This document shows, in pieces, positions 41,788 through 50,337 of a DNA stretch of 64,000 bases. Source of the DNA: Hyphomonadaceae bacterium (GTDB taxonomy: Bacteria > Pseudomonadota > Alphaproteobacteria > Caulobacterales > Hyphomonadaceae); the NCBI GenBank assembly GCA_028285145.1, contig JANQQC010000017.1:1-64000 (forward strand), given 5' to 3'. The notes beneath the pieces are model-generated. The model searched no databases. It saw only the letters and a program-made list of their open reading frames with translations, and was not told the origin of the DNA. The position numbers and the translations under genes were made by a program. Numbering within the stretch: position 1 is the first letter of the stretch; the number at the start of each line of letters is the position of its first letter.

Positions 41788-43185
41788 ATGTTTAAGACCA
41801 AATACTCCTTGAAAGCTCTGGGCGCTGCAGCGGCCCTCGGAGTCTCCACTATCATTGCGTCAGTGCCGGCCCACGCCCAGTCACTCAGCGATGTCATTGA
41901 CGCCGTGCGTCGCGACTCAAACCAGATGAGTGCCGAAGATCAGCAGCGCCTGGAAGAGTTCCAGCGTGACCGCAACGAGCAGTCTGCCCGTATGGCTGAA
42001 GCGCGCAGCGCACTTGCCCAGGCTGAAGCCCGTGGCAACGCTCTGAACGCCGAGTTTGACGCCAACGAGGCCGCGCTCAGCGACCTTCAGGCGCAGCTTG
42101 AAGCCGAAGCTGGTGATTTCGGTGAGCTTCTCGGTCAGTTCCGTACAGCGGCTGGTGAAACCATGCCGGAGATTTCCAACTCTTTCGCCAATTTCGACTA
42201 TCCTGGCCGCGTCGAGGAGCTTTCCTCTGTCGCGCAAGCCCGGTCGCTTCCGACCCGCGCGGAACTCGACAGCCTGCCTCGCGCCATGCTGCGTGAGATG
42301 GTTGCTCAGTCCGAGGTCAAAACCTTCACTGCCGAAGTTGCCGGTGCAGGTCCGGATGGTGCGAACGCCGATGTCGAAGTGATGCGTATTGGCGTCTTTA
42401 CTGCAGCCACAACAGACGGAGCCCGCTTCGTCGAAGTCATCGATCCCGGCCAGAACCAGGATACCTATCTGAAGGCATTTGATGCGCAACCCGCCGGTAA
42501 CTATCGGTCCGCCATGACACGCATCATGAATGCGGGTCAGGACGAAGTTGTCCGCTCGCCGGTTGATCCGTCCAAAGGCGATCTCTTCGGTATTCTCGGT
42601 GACCTGCCAGGCATTGGTGACCGTCTCGAAGATGGCGGCCCTGTCGGTAACATCATCCTGCTTCTTCTTGCGATCGGTGCCCTGTTTGCGCTGTTCAAGA
42701 TCTTCACGCTCTTCACCATGGGCGGTGCCATGCGCCGCACGGCGAAGACCAAGCAGGCTGGCGACGGCAACCCGCTTGCCCGCGTGTTCGAAGTCTATGA
42801 AACGCATAAGCATCAGGATCTCGAAACGCTTGAACTGAAACTCGACGAGCAAATCCTGCAGGAAACGCCGAAGATCGAACGGTTCAACGATATCGTGAAG
42901 GTCCTCGCGGCGGTCGCCCCGCTGCTCGGCCTGCTCGGCACCGTTATCGGTATGATCATCACCTTCACCGCGATCACCATCTACGGTGCCGGCGATCCAC
43001 AACTCATGGCCGACGGTATCTCGGTTGCTCTGATGACCACGGTGCTCGGTCTTGTCGCTGCAATCCCGCTTCTCCTTCTGCACGCGGTCGCGTCCTCCAT
43101 GGCGCGTGGCAACCAGCAGATCCTTGACGAGCAGGCCGCTGGCCTGGTCGCGGAGCGCGCGGAACGCAGCGGGGCGGCGGCTTAG
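41788..43185 (+). CDS. TtpC-like MotA/TolQ/ExbB proton-channel protein
   Basis: A 465-residue protein joining a periplasmic N-terminal half (signal segment LKALGAAAALGVSTIIASVPAHAQ, coiled coil, then a mixed domain) to a C-terminal MotA/TolQ/ExbB channel domain. The membrane segments start at about 285 (VGNIILLLLAIGALFALFKI), with VLAAVAPLLGLLGTVIGMI and VALMTTVLGLVAAIPLLLL after it. This layout is that of TtpC in Vibrio TonB2 systems. It should form a proton-driven motor together with the shorter ExbB at 43211. Thirty bases separate it from the DUF3450 gene. Confidence 0.85.
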   Translation: MFKTKYSLKALGAAAALGVSTIIASVPAHAQSLSDVIDAVRRDSNQMSAEDQQRLEEFQRDRNEQSARMAEARSALAQAEARGNALNAEFDANEAALSDLQAQLEAEAGDFGELLGQFRTAAGETMPEISNSFANFDYPGRVEELSSVAQARSLPTRAELDSLPRAMLREMVAQSEVKTFTAEVAGAGPDGANADVEVMRIGVFTAATTDGARFVEVIDPGQNQDTYLKAFDAQPAGNYRSAMTRIMNAGQDEVVRSPVDPSKGDLFGILGDLPGIGDRLEDGGPVGNIILLLLAIGALFALFKIFTLFTMGGAMRRTAKTKQAGDGNPLARVFEVYETHKHQDLETLELKLDEQILQETPKIERFNDIVKVLAAVAPLLGLLGTVIGMIITFTAITIYGAGDPQLMADGISVALMTTVLGLVAAIPLLLLHAVASSMARGNQQILDEQAAGLVAERAERSGAAA

Positions 43186-43210
43186 GCCGCCGTAGAGGGA
43201 GACGAGCCCG

Positions 43211-43720
43211 ATGGGACTCGCAGACCTTCAAGCCTTTCTTGACCGGGGTGGACCAGTCCTCCTTGTGATCATGGCAGCCACATTCATCATGTGGGCCCTG
43301 ATCCTGGAACGCCTGTTCTACTTCCGGTTTGCGCACAAGGCTGTTGCGGAAGAGGCGGTACAGGAGTGGCAGTCGCGCTCCGATCGCTCATCTACTTATG
43401 CGCACTGGGTGAAAGACAAGATCGTGTCAGAGGTCCGCCAGAAGGCGGAGCAGAATGTCAGCATGACAAAAGCAATGGTTGCCCTGGCACCATTGCTGGG
43501 TCTGCTGGGCACTGTGACGGGGATGGTGTCGGTCTTCGACATCATGGCCATCACTGCCGGTGCAGATGCCAAGGCGATGTCGGCCGGTGTCTCCCGCGCC
43601 ACGATTCCGACCATGGCCGGTATGGTCGCGTCGCTTTCGGGCATCCTGTTCACATCAGGCATGGACCGGCGGGTCAACCGCTCTGTTCAGGCCGTTGAAG
43701 ACAGTCTGGAGATGCACTGA
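43211..43720 (+). CDS. exbB: ExbB proton-channel protein
   Basis: A 169-residue MotA/TolQ/ExbB protein with three membrane segments: GPVLLVIMAATFIMWALILERLFYF, ALAPLLGLLGTVTGMVSVF and TMAGMVASLSGILF. It conserves the channel pattern of ExbB/TolQ and would pair with the ExbD proteins encoded next. The stop codon shares a base with the exbD start (TGATG at 43718-43722), so translation is coupled. Its cytoplasmic loop between the first two spans is short, as in ExbB2. Confidence 0.9.
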   Translation: MGLADLQAFLDRGGPVLLVIMAATFIMWALILERLFYFRFAHKAVAEEAVQEWQSRSDRSSTYAHWVKDKIVSEVRQKAEQNVSMTKAMVALAPLLGLLGTVTGMVSVFDIMAITAGADAKAMSAGVSRATIPTMAGMVASLSGILFTSGMDRRVNRSVQAVEDSLEMH

Positions 43721-44130
43721 TGCGGGGACGCCATACCAAACCGCCTGAAGAGGCCGAGGTAAACCTGACGCCGATGCTCGACGTCGTGTTTATCCTGCTC
43801 ATCTTCTTCATTGTCACGGCGACCTTTACTCAGGAGGAAGCGCTCGGTCTTGAACCGCCGCCCCCACCACCGCCGCCGGACCAGATCATTGAACCGCAGC
43901 CATCCATCGTTATCTATATTGATGAAGACGGGTTGATCCGCGTGAACAGCCGTCTGGCCGATATCAGCGCCGTGCGCGCCAATATCGAGCGCCTGAAAGC
44001 TGAGACACCGGAAAGTGCGGTGATCATTCAGGCTCACCCGGATGCAAAAAGTGGTTTGATCGTCTCTGTTCGAGACCAGGCTGCCAGCGCCGGAATCGAG
44101 GCCGTCAACGTGGTCTTGAGCGCAAGTTAG
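43720..44130 (+). CDS. exbD: ExbD/TolR protein (first copy)
   Basis: A 136-residue ExbD. The membrane segment VNLTPMLDVVFILLIFFIVTATF contains the essential aspartate (PMLDVVF, about residue 21) that carries protons. A run of eight prolines (residues 47-54) follows, and the periplasmic domain ends in IEAVNVVLSAS. It is coupled to exbB by a one-base stop-start overlap. The next ExbD starts 9 bases downstream. Confidence 0.9.
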   Translation: MRGRHTKPPEEAEVNLTPMLDVVFILLIFFIVTATFTQEEALGLEPPPPPPPPDQIIEPQPSIVIYIDEDGLIRVNSRLADISAVRANIERLKAETPESAVIIQAHPDAKSGLIVSVRDQAASAGIEAVNVVLSAS

Positions 44131-44139
44131 GAGGACGAC

Positions 44140-44559
44140 ATGGCTAGAAGAAAACGCGCCCTCCATGCCAATGGCGGAAGCTCTGAAGACGATGTGAACC
44201 TGACGCCGATGCTCGACGTTGTGTTCATTCTGCTGATCTTTTTCATCGTGACGGCTCAGTTCATCAAGGAGCCGGGTGTCGACATCTCACGGACCGATGT
44301 GGACAATCAGGAGCGGGTTCGCCCGCTTGCTATCCTTGTCGCGATTGACGAAAACAGCGATATCTACGTTGATAAGCAAATCGTTGATCCAAACGAGATC
44401 GGCTTCACCTTGCGTGAAATGCGCGAGGACAATCCGAAGGGCGAAATTGTCGTTCAGGCGGATAATGATGCCCGGGCAGAAGTGCTCGTTGGCCTTATGG
44501 AAGCCATAAGTGAGGTTGATGCTTCGACATCGATCAATATTTCGGTCGAGCAGGACTAG
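44140..44559 (+). CDS. exbD: ExbD/TolR protein (second copy)
   Basis: A second ExbD of 139 residues with the same membrane motif (VNLTPMLDVVFILLIFFIVTAQF) and its proton-binding aspartate. The periplasmic part is more acidic than in the first copy and lacks the proline run. Two ExbD proteins per system are common where TtpC is present. They could form a heterodimer inside the ExbB/TtpC pentamer. The gene begins 9 bases after the first exbD and GGAGG precedes its start. Confidence 0.9.
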   Translation: MARRKRALHANGGSSEDDVNLTPMLDVVFILLIFFIVTAQFIKEPGVDISRTDVDNQERVRPLAILVAIDENSDIYVDKQIVDPNEIGFTLREMREDNPKGEIVVQADNDARAEVLVGLMEAISEVDASTSINISVEQD

Positions 44560-44574
44560 AGGAGCAAGATTCAA

Positions 44575-45201
44575 ATGTTCAACAATCCCCTGGTTCGGGT
44601 CGTTATCGGTATCCCGGTCGCCGCCTTTGTCACATGGCTGCTTTATGTATTCATGATGACGGCGATCACGCCGAATGAGATCCAACTGAACGAAGAAGAG
44701 CAGCGAACGCTGGAAGCGATCACGCCGCAGCAGGACACGACCGAGGTTCGTCTCCGCCAGCGCTCGAAAGCCAACAAGCTGGACGCGGCGAACAAGCCTC
44801 CGCCACCTCCAAAGCTGTCTTCGGCGAAGTCGCAGATCGATCTGCCAACGCCCTCCATTCAGGGGGCTGCGCCGACAGAGCTCAACTTTGATCGTGTGCA
44901 GTCGCTGGCAATTGATCCGGTTGCTATCTCTGACCGGGATGCCCAGCCGATCCGTCCACCTGCCCCGTCCTATCCGCAGCGCGCTGCTGAGCGCGGTGTT
45001 GAGGGCAGTTGCGATGTTCGCTTCGATGTCGATACGCGTGGGCGACCATACAATGTTGAAGCAACCTGCACGGATAACATTTTCAAACGTGAAGCCGAAC
45101 GCGCTGTGAACCGCGTTGAGTTTGCGCCGAAGATCATCCGTGGCCAGGCGGCTGAGCGGCGGAATGTGGTCTATCCGCTGGAGTTCACACTCCGCGAATA
45201 G
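44575..45201 (+). CDS. tonB: TonB-like energy-transducing protein (first copy)
   Basis: A 208-residue TonB-type protein: N-terminal anchor (VVIGIPVAAFVTWLLYVFMM), a short Pro-rich spacer (NKPPPPPKL) and a C-terminal TonB domain from about 120. The C-domain contains SYPQRAAERGVEGSCDVRF and ends YPLEFTLRE. Two cysteines in this domain (GSCDVR and EATCTD) are shared with the paralogue at 45342. It is the last gene of the DUF3450-TtpC-ExbB-ExbD-ExbD operon, followed by a terminator. It lacks the long proline-rich spacer of E. coli TonB, so it may reach short distances or be helped by DUF3450. Confidence 0.87.
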   Translation: MFNNPLVRVVIGIPVAAFVTWLLYVFMMTAITPNEIQLNEEEQRTLEAITPQQDTTEVRLRQRSKANKLDAANKPPPPPKLSSAKSQIDLPTPSIQGAAPTELNFDRVQSLAIDPVAISDRDAQPIRPPAPSYPQRAAERGVEGSCDVRFDVDTRGRPYNVEATCTDNIFKREAERAVNRVEFAPKIIRGQAAERRNVVYPLEFTLRE

Positions 45202-45226
45202 ATAAGCCCAAACAATTCCAAGACGA

Positions 45227-45254
45227 AAAGGGAGGCTTCGCGCCTCCCTTTCTT
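45227..45254 (+). terminator. Rho-independent terminator after first tonB
   Basis: A perfect 10-base stem, AAAGGGAGGC 45227-45236 with GCCTCCCTTT 45242-45251, loop TTCGC, followed by CTT. It separates the first TonB from its paralogue, which must use its own promoter or readthrough. Confidence 0.85.
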
Positions 45255-45272
45255 ATACTCTTGCTTGCGGGG

Positions 45273-45301
45273 TTGACGTTGGGGAAAGCTTCTCCAATAT
45301 T
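45273..45301 (+). promoter_or_regulatory. Sigma-70-like promoter of second tonB
   Basis: TTGACG at 45273-45278, a 17-base spacer, and AATATT at 45296-45301. The -35 matches TTGACA in five of six bases; the -10 is a weaker match. It lies 41 bases upstream of ATG 45342, just after a strong terminator. Confidence 0.5.
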
Positions 45302-45341
45302 TGAAGCCTACAAAGGCGAACAAGAGACCGGCAGCACACGA

Positions 45342-45989
45342 ATGACGTCGAAAAACCAGCAGCAGCGAAAAAGATTTGGCACCGCTCGCCGTAGTCTTGT
45401 CGCTCTCCTGCCGGCCGCCATCGTCACCGGCATTCTGTATCTCGCCATGGACCGAATGATCATTGTTGAGGAGGTCCAGCTTGCGAAAGCGCCTGAGCGA
45501 ACCCTCGCGGTAATAACGCCCATGATTGAGGACACTACGGACCCGCTGCCAACCAGAACACAGCCGGAGCGTATGGATGCCGTTACACCACCGCCTCCTC
45601 CGAAGCTCGGCATTCAGCGGGACAACGTCGTTCTGCCCGTGGTTAACCTTACCGGCAGCGCGCCGAAGGCGTTGGATTTCGTTGGCATCAGGAAGATTGC
45701 CTATCCGCCTGCTGCGATTGGGGATCGGGGGCTTGTGGTCATTCGCCCACCGGTTCCGGCTTATCCGTCGTCCGCCGCGGTTCGTCGACTGGAAGGCAAG
45801 TGCGACGTCCGATTCGATGTCGACTCGCGCGGGCGGCCTTTCAATGTGAATGCAGTCTGCAGCGATGACGTTTTCAAGCGAGCGGCCGAGCGGGCCGTTG
45901 CAAGCGCGGAGTTCGCTCCGAGGATTGTCGATGATCGGCCTGTCGAGCGGCGGAATGTCGTTTATCCGGTGAATTTCAGCCTCCGCTGA
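45342..45989 (+). CDS. TonB-like protein (second copy, paralogue)
   Basis: A 215-residue paralogue of the TonB at 44575, sharing the N-terminal anchor (LVALLPAAIVTGILYLAMD), a PPPPPKL spacer and the C-domain, including GKCDVRFDVDSRGRPFN and NVVYPVNFSLR. Both conserved cysteines are kept. ATG 45342 is chosen because it yields a short basic N-terminus before the anchor; an earlier in-frame start at 45261 lies inside the promoter-like region. Its own promoter and the preceding terminator suggest separate regulation. It may serve a different group of receptors (inference). Confidence 0.85.
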   Translation: MTSKNQQQRKRFGTARRSLVALLPAAIVTGILYLAMDRMIIVEEVQLAKAPERTLAVITPMIEDTTDPLPTRTQPERMDAVTPPPPPKLGIQRDNVVLPVVNLTGSAPKALDFVGIRKIAYPPAAIGDRGLVVIRPPVPAYPSSAAVRRLEGKCDVRFDVDSRGRPFNVNAVCSDDVFKRAAERAVASAEFAPRIVDDRPVERRNVVYPVNFSLR

Positions 45990-46017
45990 CGGATATATCG
46001 GCATAAATTTGACGCAA

Positions 46018-46036
46018 GTGAATGATAACGATTACC
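46018..46036. promoter_or_regulatory. Fur-box-like operator upstream of TPR gene
   Basis: The 19 bases from 46018 match the E. coli Fur consensus at 14 positions, with ATGATAACGATTA as the core. They overlap a TTGACG-like -35 at 46009-46014. Direct repeats CGCAAGTG (46013-46020 and 46036-46043) bracket it. This predicts iron control of the TPR gene; whether the organism uses Fur or Mur here is inferred. Confidence 0.6.
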
Positions 46037-46163
46037 GCAAGTGCTCTGAGCAGTGGCACTGCTGACAAATTCTATCGGAAATCCCTGTGAAGCGCTTGAA
46101 TGATCAGGGAAGTTCCGGTTCATTACCGCTAAGCCGTCTGAAGACGGAGAGGAGTGAGACACC

Positions 46164-47570
46164 ATGGGTATCAAGGCGATTTTGAAGGGTGCGATCGTGT
46201 GCGGTGCGCTGACAGCGTTCGGCGCGGGTGCGGCGATGGCGCAAGCCGCAGGTTGCGCGGAAACGCAGTTTGGCGCGAAGACCGGTGAAACCTATCTGAA
46301 GGCCGAAACTGAACTCATCGCGAACGAAAATCCGCAGGCTGCATTGGCAGAGCTGAACAGGCTGCGCGCGATGGAATTGAACTGTTACGAACAGGGTGCG
46401 GTGCTGCGTCTCGGCGCAGCAATCAAGATTCAGGTTGGCGACTATGATGGTGCTGTGCGCGATCTGGAGACGGCGCTGAACCAGGGCTACATTCCTGCAA
46501 GCGAGAGCGCGACGACCTATTACAATATTGCTCAGATCTACCTGACCCAGGAAAACTTGGAGAAGTCCTTCGAGTATATGACTCGCTGGATTGATGCGGG
46601 TGGCCAGCCCGATCGTGATCAGAAGTGGCAGCTCGCTGTGATCAGTCATCGGATGGATGACAACACAGAGGCGCTTCGCTGGGCAGAGGAAGTGTTCGAG
46701 CAGGATGGCCCTGGGGCCACGCGCGAAGTCTATGACTTCTTGATCTACCTCTACGACGCGACGAACAACCTCGCCAGGAAAGCTGAACTTCTTGAAGTCC
46801 TGCTGGCACGGGACCCCACAGATCGCCAGCTCTGGGATGCAATCTCAGGTGACTATTTCAAGGCCGACGATGAGCGTAAGGCGTTCGAGGTTCAGAAAGC
46901 CATGTATCTTGGCGGTCTTCTGGAAACAGAAGACGAGCTGATGCGGATCGTGAACTTCTACAACCGCTTCAATGCGCCATTCCACGCCGCGCAAATCCTC
47001 GAAAAGGAAATGAATGCGGGCCGCATTGAGCAGGACTTTGAGAAGCTCGAACTGCTGGCGAACCTCTATCAGGTTGCTCGCGAGTATGAGAAAGCGATTC
47101 CCGTGATTGAGCGCGCCGCTCAAGTCGGCGGATCGCAGGCTGGTGCGATGTATGAGCGCTTGGGCCGCTCCTATTCCGAGCTTCAGGATTGGGAGAACAC
47201 AGAGGAATCGTTGACCAAGGCCTTGAACACCGGTGGCGTGAAGGACGCTGGTCTTGCCTGGGTTCTGATCGGTCAGTCTCGTTATGAACGTGGAGACCGC
47301 TCGGGTGCCCGCGATGCGTTCCGGAGTGCCAACAATCGCGGTGGACGCGGCTGGCTCGCCTTCATGGATTCCGAGGAGCGCACTGAAGTCGCCCTTGCCC
47401 GGTTCGACCTGCAAAGCGCCGTACTGGAGCTGACCAATGAGAAAGAGGTCTGCGACCGCCTGAAAGTGCTGGGCGATGAGGGCCTGCCGGAAGGTTGCGC
47501 AACGGTTGAGGAGCGTCTCGAAGAAGCGAACGGCGCACTTGGCGAGTTCGACGAGCGTAACAACATCTGA
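46164..47570 (+). CDS. TPR-repeat periplasmic protein of TonB cluster
   Basis: A 468-residue secreted protein (signal MGIKAILKGAIVCGALTAFGAG followed by AMAQAAG) rich in tetratricopeptide repeats; helices such as ASESATTYYNIAQIYLTQENL and EKLELLANLYQVAREYEKAI fit TPR units. It holds at least six repeats, ending acidic. A TPR protein commonly closes TtpC-type TonB clusters. It may act as a periplasmic scaffold or contact for the TonB complex. A Fur-box-like site lies 127 bases upstream of the start. Confidence 0.83.
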   Translation: MGIKAILKGAIVCGALTAFGAGAAMAQAAGCAETQFGAKTGETYLKAETELIANENPQAALAELNRLRAMELNCYEQGAVLRLGAAIKIQVGDYDGAVRDLETALNQGYIPASESATTYYNIAQIYLTQENLEKSFEYMTRWIDAGGQPDRDQKWQLAVISHRMDDNTEALRWAEEVFEQDGPGATREVYDFLIYLYDATNNLARKAELLEVLLARDPTDRQLWDAISGDYFKADDERKAFEVQKAMYLGGLLETEDELMRIVNFYNRFNAPFHAAQILEKEMNAGRIEQDFEKLELLANLYQVAREYEKAIPVIERAAQVGGSQAGAMYERLGRSYSELQDWENTEESLTKALNTGGVKDAGLAWVLIGQSRYERGDRSGARDAFRSANNRGGRGWLAFMDSEERTEVALARFDLQSAVLELTNEKEVCDRLKVLGDEGLPEGCATVEERLEEANGALGEFDERNNI

Positions 47571-47593
47571 TCGTCTCATCGATAGACATGAAC

Positions 47594-47632
47594 AAAGCCC
47601 CGGACTTCAATGGTCCGGGGCTTTTTCTTTTT
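47594..47632 (+). terminator. Rho-independent terminator after TPR gene
   Basis: A 12-base perfect stem, AAAGCCCCGGAC 47594-47605 with GTCCGGGGCTTT 47613-47624, followed by TTCTTTTT. It sits 24 bases past the stop and before the convergent oligopeptidase. Confidence 0.88.
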
Positions 47633-47648
47633 GGGCCATGACACCCGC

Positions 47649-49790
47649 TCAGGAGTCGATGCCGACGGCGCGGAGCGCGAAGGCAAACTCCACAGCCGTT
47701 TCCTTCAGGCCTTCGAATCGGCCCGATGCGCCGCCATGTCCAGCTTCCATATTGATACGCAGATAGTATGGCCCCGCATCGGGAGCCTCATGGCGAAGCT
47801 TGGCGGCCCACTTGGCTGGCTCCCAGTAAGTGACGCGCGGATCAGACAGGCCGCCTGTGATAAGCATTTGCGGGTAAGGCTTGGCCTCGACCTGATCGTA
47901 GGGTGAGTAGGTTTGGATCGTGTCGTAGTCTCCCGCGCTTTTGAGCGGGTTCCCCCATTCCGGCCATTCCGGTGGGGTGAGAGGGAGGCTTTCGTCCGAC
48001 ATGGTATTGAGCACATCAACGAATGGCACCGCCGCGACGATGCCCGCGAAGAGATCAGGATCCATATTCGCCGCTGCGCCCATCAGAAGACCGCCAGCAG
48101 ATCCGCCCAGTCCGACGACGCGTCCCTCGGACGTGTAACCCTCTGCGACCAGATGGCGGCCTGCGGAAAGATAGTCGCGAAACGTATTGGTTTTCTTGTC
48201 GAGCTTGCCATCCAGATACCACTGATACCCTTTCGCCATGGAGCCGCGCGGATGGACGATTGCGTACACCATTCCACGATCGACCAGCGACAGGCGGCTG
48301 GTACGGAAGTCCGCCGGGATCGTCATGCCGTATGATCCGTACCCATAGAGCAGGAGCGGTGCCGAGCCATCGAGCGGCGTGTCTCTGTGCCGGAGGACCG
48401 TCACCGGGATCTGTTCACCGTCATGCGCGGGGGCCATCAAGCGGCTGGCGACGTAATCGTTCGCATTGTGGCCGGACGGGACTTCGCGCGTTTTGCGCAG
48501 CGTACGTTCGCGCGTCTGCATGTGGTAGTCGAAGACCTGATCGGGGGTTGTCGGCGAGGCGTAGCCGAACCTCATAGTCGGCGTGTCGTATTCGAGGCCG
48601 CCCGACAGTCCGAGATCGTAGGCGCTTTCATCAAACGAGATTTCGTGTTCGTCACCGCTGATCCGGGCGCGCACGACCAGTCTGGGCAGGCCGTTCTCGC
48701 GTTCCATGCGCACAAGGAAATCCTTGTAGGCGTCCAGCCCGAGCAGAAGCACGCCGGGCCGATGGGGCAGGAGGTCCTGCCAGGCATCACGGCCGGGTGT
48801 GTCGATCGCCGTCGTCACCAGTTTGAAGTCCACTGCGCCGTCCGCATTGGTCAGAATGAAGAATTGCTCATCATGATGGGTGACGCTGTATTCGATGCCC
48901 GCTTCGCGCGGGGCGATGAGAACGGGCTCTGTTCCGGGCGCGTCGGCGCGGATGTACCACCATTCCGATGTCGTGTGATTGTGGGTCGAGATGAAGATGA
49001 AGTCTCCGGACTCCGACGTGTCGAGGCCGACAAAGAAGCCCGGATCGGCCTCCTCATAGACCAACTCGTCTTCATCGTTCCCAAGCGCGCGGTAAAAGAC
49101 GGCCGAAGGGCGGCCATTGGTATCGCGCTTCACCCAGTAAAGGCCATCAGACCCCGCCGTCCAGGCAAAGTCGCCATGGGTGTTTTCAATTGCGAGACCG
49201 GTATCCTTGCCCGTTACCAGATCGCGGACTTTTAGCGTGTAGTACTCACTGCCCTGATCGTCATAGGCATAGGCCAGCAGCTTGTGATCTCTTGAGTGCT
49301 CAACGCCGCCAATCTTGTAGAAAGCCTGACCGTCGCCCTCCTTGTCACCGTCCAGCAGGATCGTTTCTGGTGCGTCTTCATCGAATGCCCTGGCTGAGGG
49401 ACGGCGCGCGAAAACCGGGTACTCACCACCCTGCCGGTAACGCGTATAATAGGCGAACGGGCCGTCCGTATCGGGTACCGAGCTGTCATCTTCCTTGATG
49501 CGGCCACGCATCTCCTTGAACAGCGTCTCACGAAGGGCCTTCGTCGGATCTTCCAGGGCTGCCTTGGTGTAGGCGTTCTCCGCCTCCAGGTATTCGCGGA
49601 CATCGGCGCGCAGGACCGAGGGATCCTGCATCACCTGCTGCCAGTTCTCGTCCTTCAGCCAGTGATACGGGTCGATCCGTCTACGGCCCACCTGTTCGAT
49701 TTCAACAGGGTCCCGCTTGGCGGTTGGCGGCATAAGTGTTGAAACCATAGCGAAGGCATCCTGCAATGTGTGCGGCGGTGGCGGCCGCAT
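47649..49790 (-). CDS. Oligopeptidase B-like S9 family peptidase
   Basis: A 713-residue prolyl-oligopeptidase family enzyme (S9A), probably oligopeptidase B (PtrB), which cleaves short peptides after basic residues. An N-terminal beta-propeller (about 60-430) is followed by the alpha/beta-hydrolase domain. The nucleophile is in GLGGSAGGLLMGA (S about 564 if counted from 49790), the aspartate in LSDPRVTYWEPAKW and the histidine in MEAGHGGASGR. The start may be 49790 or a later ATG at 49748 or 49733; MRPPPPHTLQ is not typical, so the shorter forms are plausible. MsrB follows upstream on the same strand. Confidence 0.93.
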   Translation of the reverse strand: MRPPPPHTLQDAFAMVSTLMPPTAKRDPVEIEQVGRRRIDPYHWLKDENWQQVMQDPSVLRADVREYLEAENAYTKAALEDPTKALRETLFKEMRGRIKEDDSSVPDTDGPFAYYTRYRQGGEYPVFARRPSARAFDEDAPETILLDGDKEGDGQAFYKIGGVEHSRDHKLLAYAYDDQGSEYYTLKVRDLVTGKDTGLAIENTHGDFAWTAGSDGLYWVKRDTNGRPSAVFYRALGNDEDELVYEEADPGFFVGLDTSESGDFIFISTHNHTTSEWWYIRADAPGTEPVLIAPREAGIEYSVTHHDEQFFILTNADGAVDFKLVTTAIDTPGRDAWQDLLPHRPGVLLLGLDAYKDFLVRMERENGLPRLVVRARISGDEHEISFDESAYDLGLSGGLEYDTPTMRFGYASPTTPDQVFDYHMQTRERTLRKTREVPSGHNANDYVASRLMAPAHDGEQIPVTVLRHRDTPLDGSAPLLLYGYGSYGMTIPADFRTSRLSLVDRGMVYAIVHPRGSMAKGYQWYLDGKLDKKTNTFRDYLSAGRHLVAEGYTSEGRVVGLGGSAGGLLMGAAANMDPDLFAGIVAAVPFVDVLNTMSDESLPLTPPEWPEWGNPLKSAGDYDTIQTYSPYDQVEAKPYPQMLITGGLSDPRVTYWEPAKWAAKLRHEAPDAGPYYLRINMEAGHGGASGRFEGLKETAVEFAFALRAVGIDS

Positions 49791-49860
49791 TTAAGCTCAA
49801 GTGGGGAAGGTCTTGCGGGCAAGTCGCCTGTAGACTCAAGTGTATCGAGTGGTCTGTGCG

Positions 49861-50277
49861 TCAGATCTCGTCTGCCGGCCGGAACTCCAGAACCACACCG
49901 TTGATGCACCATCGTTGCCCCGTCGGCGGTGGCCCATCCTTGAACACATGGCCCTGATGCAGGCCGCATATCGCGCAGTGGCACTCTGTCCGCGGCAGAA
50001 CGAGTTTGAAGTCCGTTTTTGTCTCGATCACATTGTCCGACACCGGTTTCCAGTAGCTCGGCCAACCCGTCCCGGAATCGAATTTGTGCTCCGAAGACCA
50101 GAGTGCCGTTCCGCAGCCGACGCAGTGATAGAGGCCGTCTCGTTTCTCGTCGTTGAAATTGCCGGGAGAGAAGGCGCGTTCAGTGCCTTCCTTCACGCCA
50201 ACATGAAACTGTTCCGGCGTGAGCAGCTCGCGCCATTCGGCATCGCTTCTTTTGATCTTGGCGGGGGCGTCAGTCAT
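49861..50277 (-). CDS. msrB: Peptide methionine-R-sulfoxide reductase MsrB
   Basis: A 138-residue MsrB that reduces R-Met sulfoxide in proteins. Zinc cysteines are in HCVGCG (C52, C55) and HCAICG (C101, C104). The catalytic cysteine is C124 in RWCINGVVLEF and the substrate tryptophan lies in GTGWPSYW. No MsrA domain is fused. It precedes the oligopeptidase on the same strand and follows the five-repeat cysteine protein. No signal peptide is visible, so it should act in the cytoplasm. Confidence 0.95.
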   Translation of the reverse strand: MTDAPAKIKRSDAEWRELLTPEQFHVGVKEGTERAFSPGNFNDEKRDGLYHCVGCGTALWSSEHKFDSGTGWPSYWKPVSDNVIETKTDFKLVLPRTECHCAICGLHQGHVFKDGPPPTGQRWCINGVVLEFRPADEI

Positions 50278-50337
50278 GTCTGGCTCCGATTGTTTCAGGC
50301 CAGATATAGGCGCGACAGCCCCCGCCGGAAACCAAGT

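Noticed and set aside
41917..43083. A 388-codon open frame on the minus strand opposite the TtpC-like gene
   Set aside because: It mirrors a well-supported membrane protein gene and has no recognisable domain.
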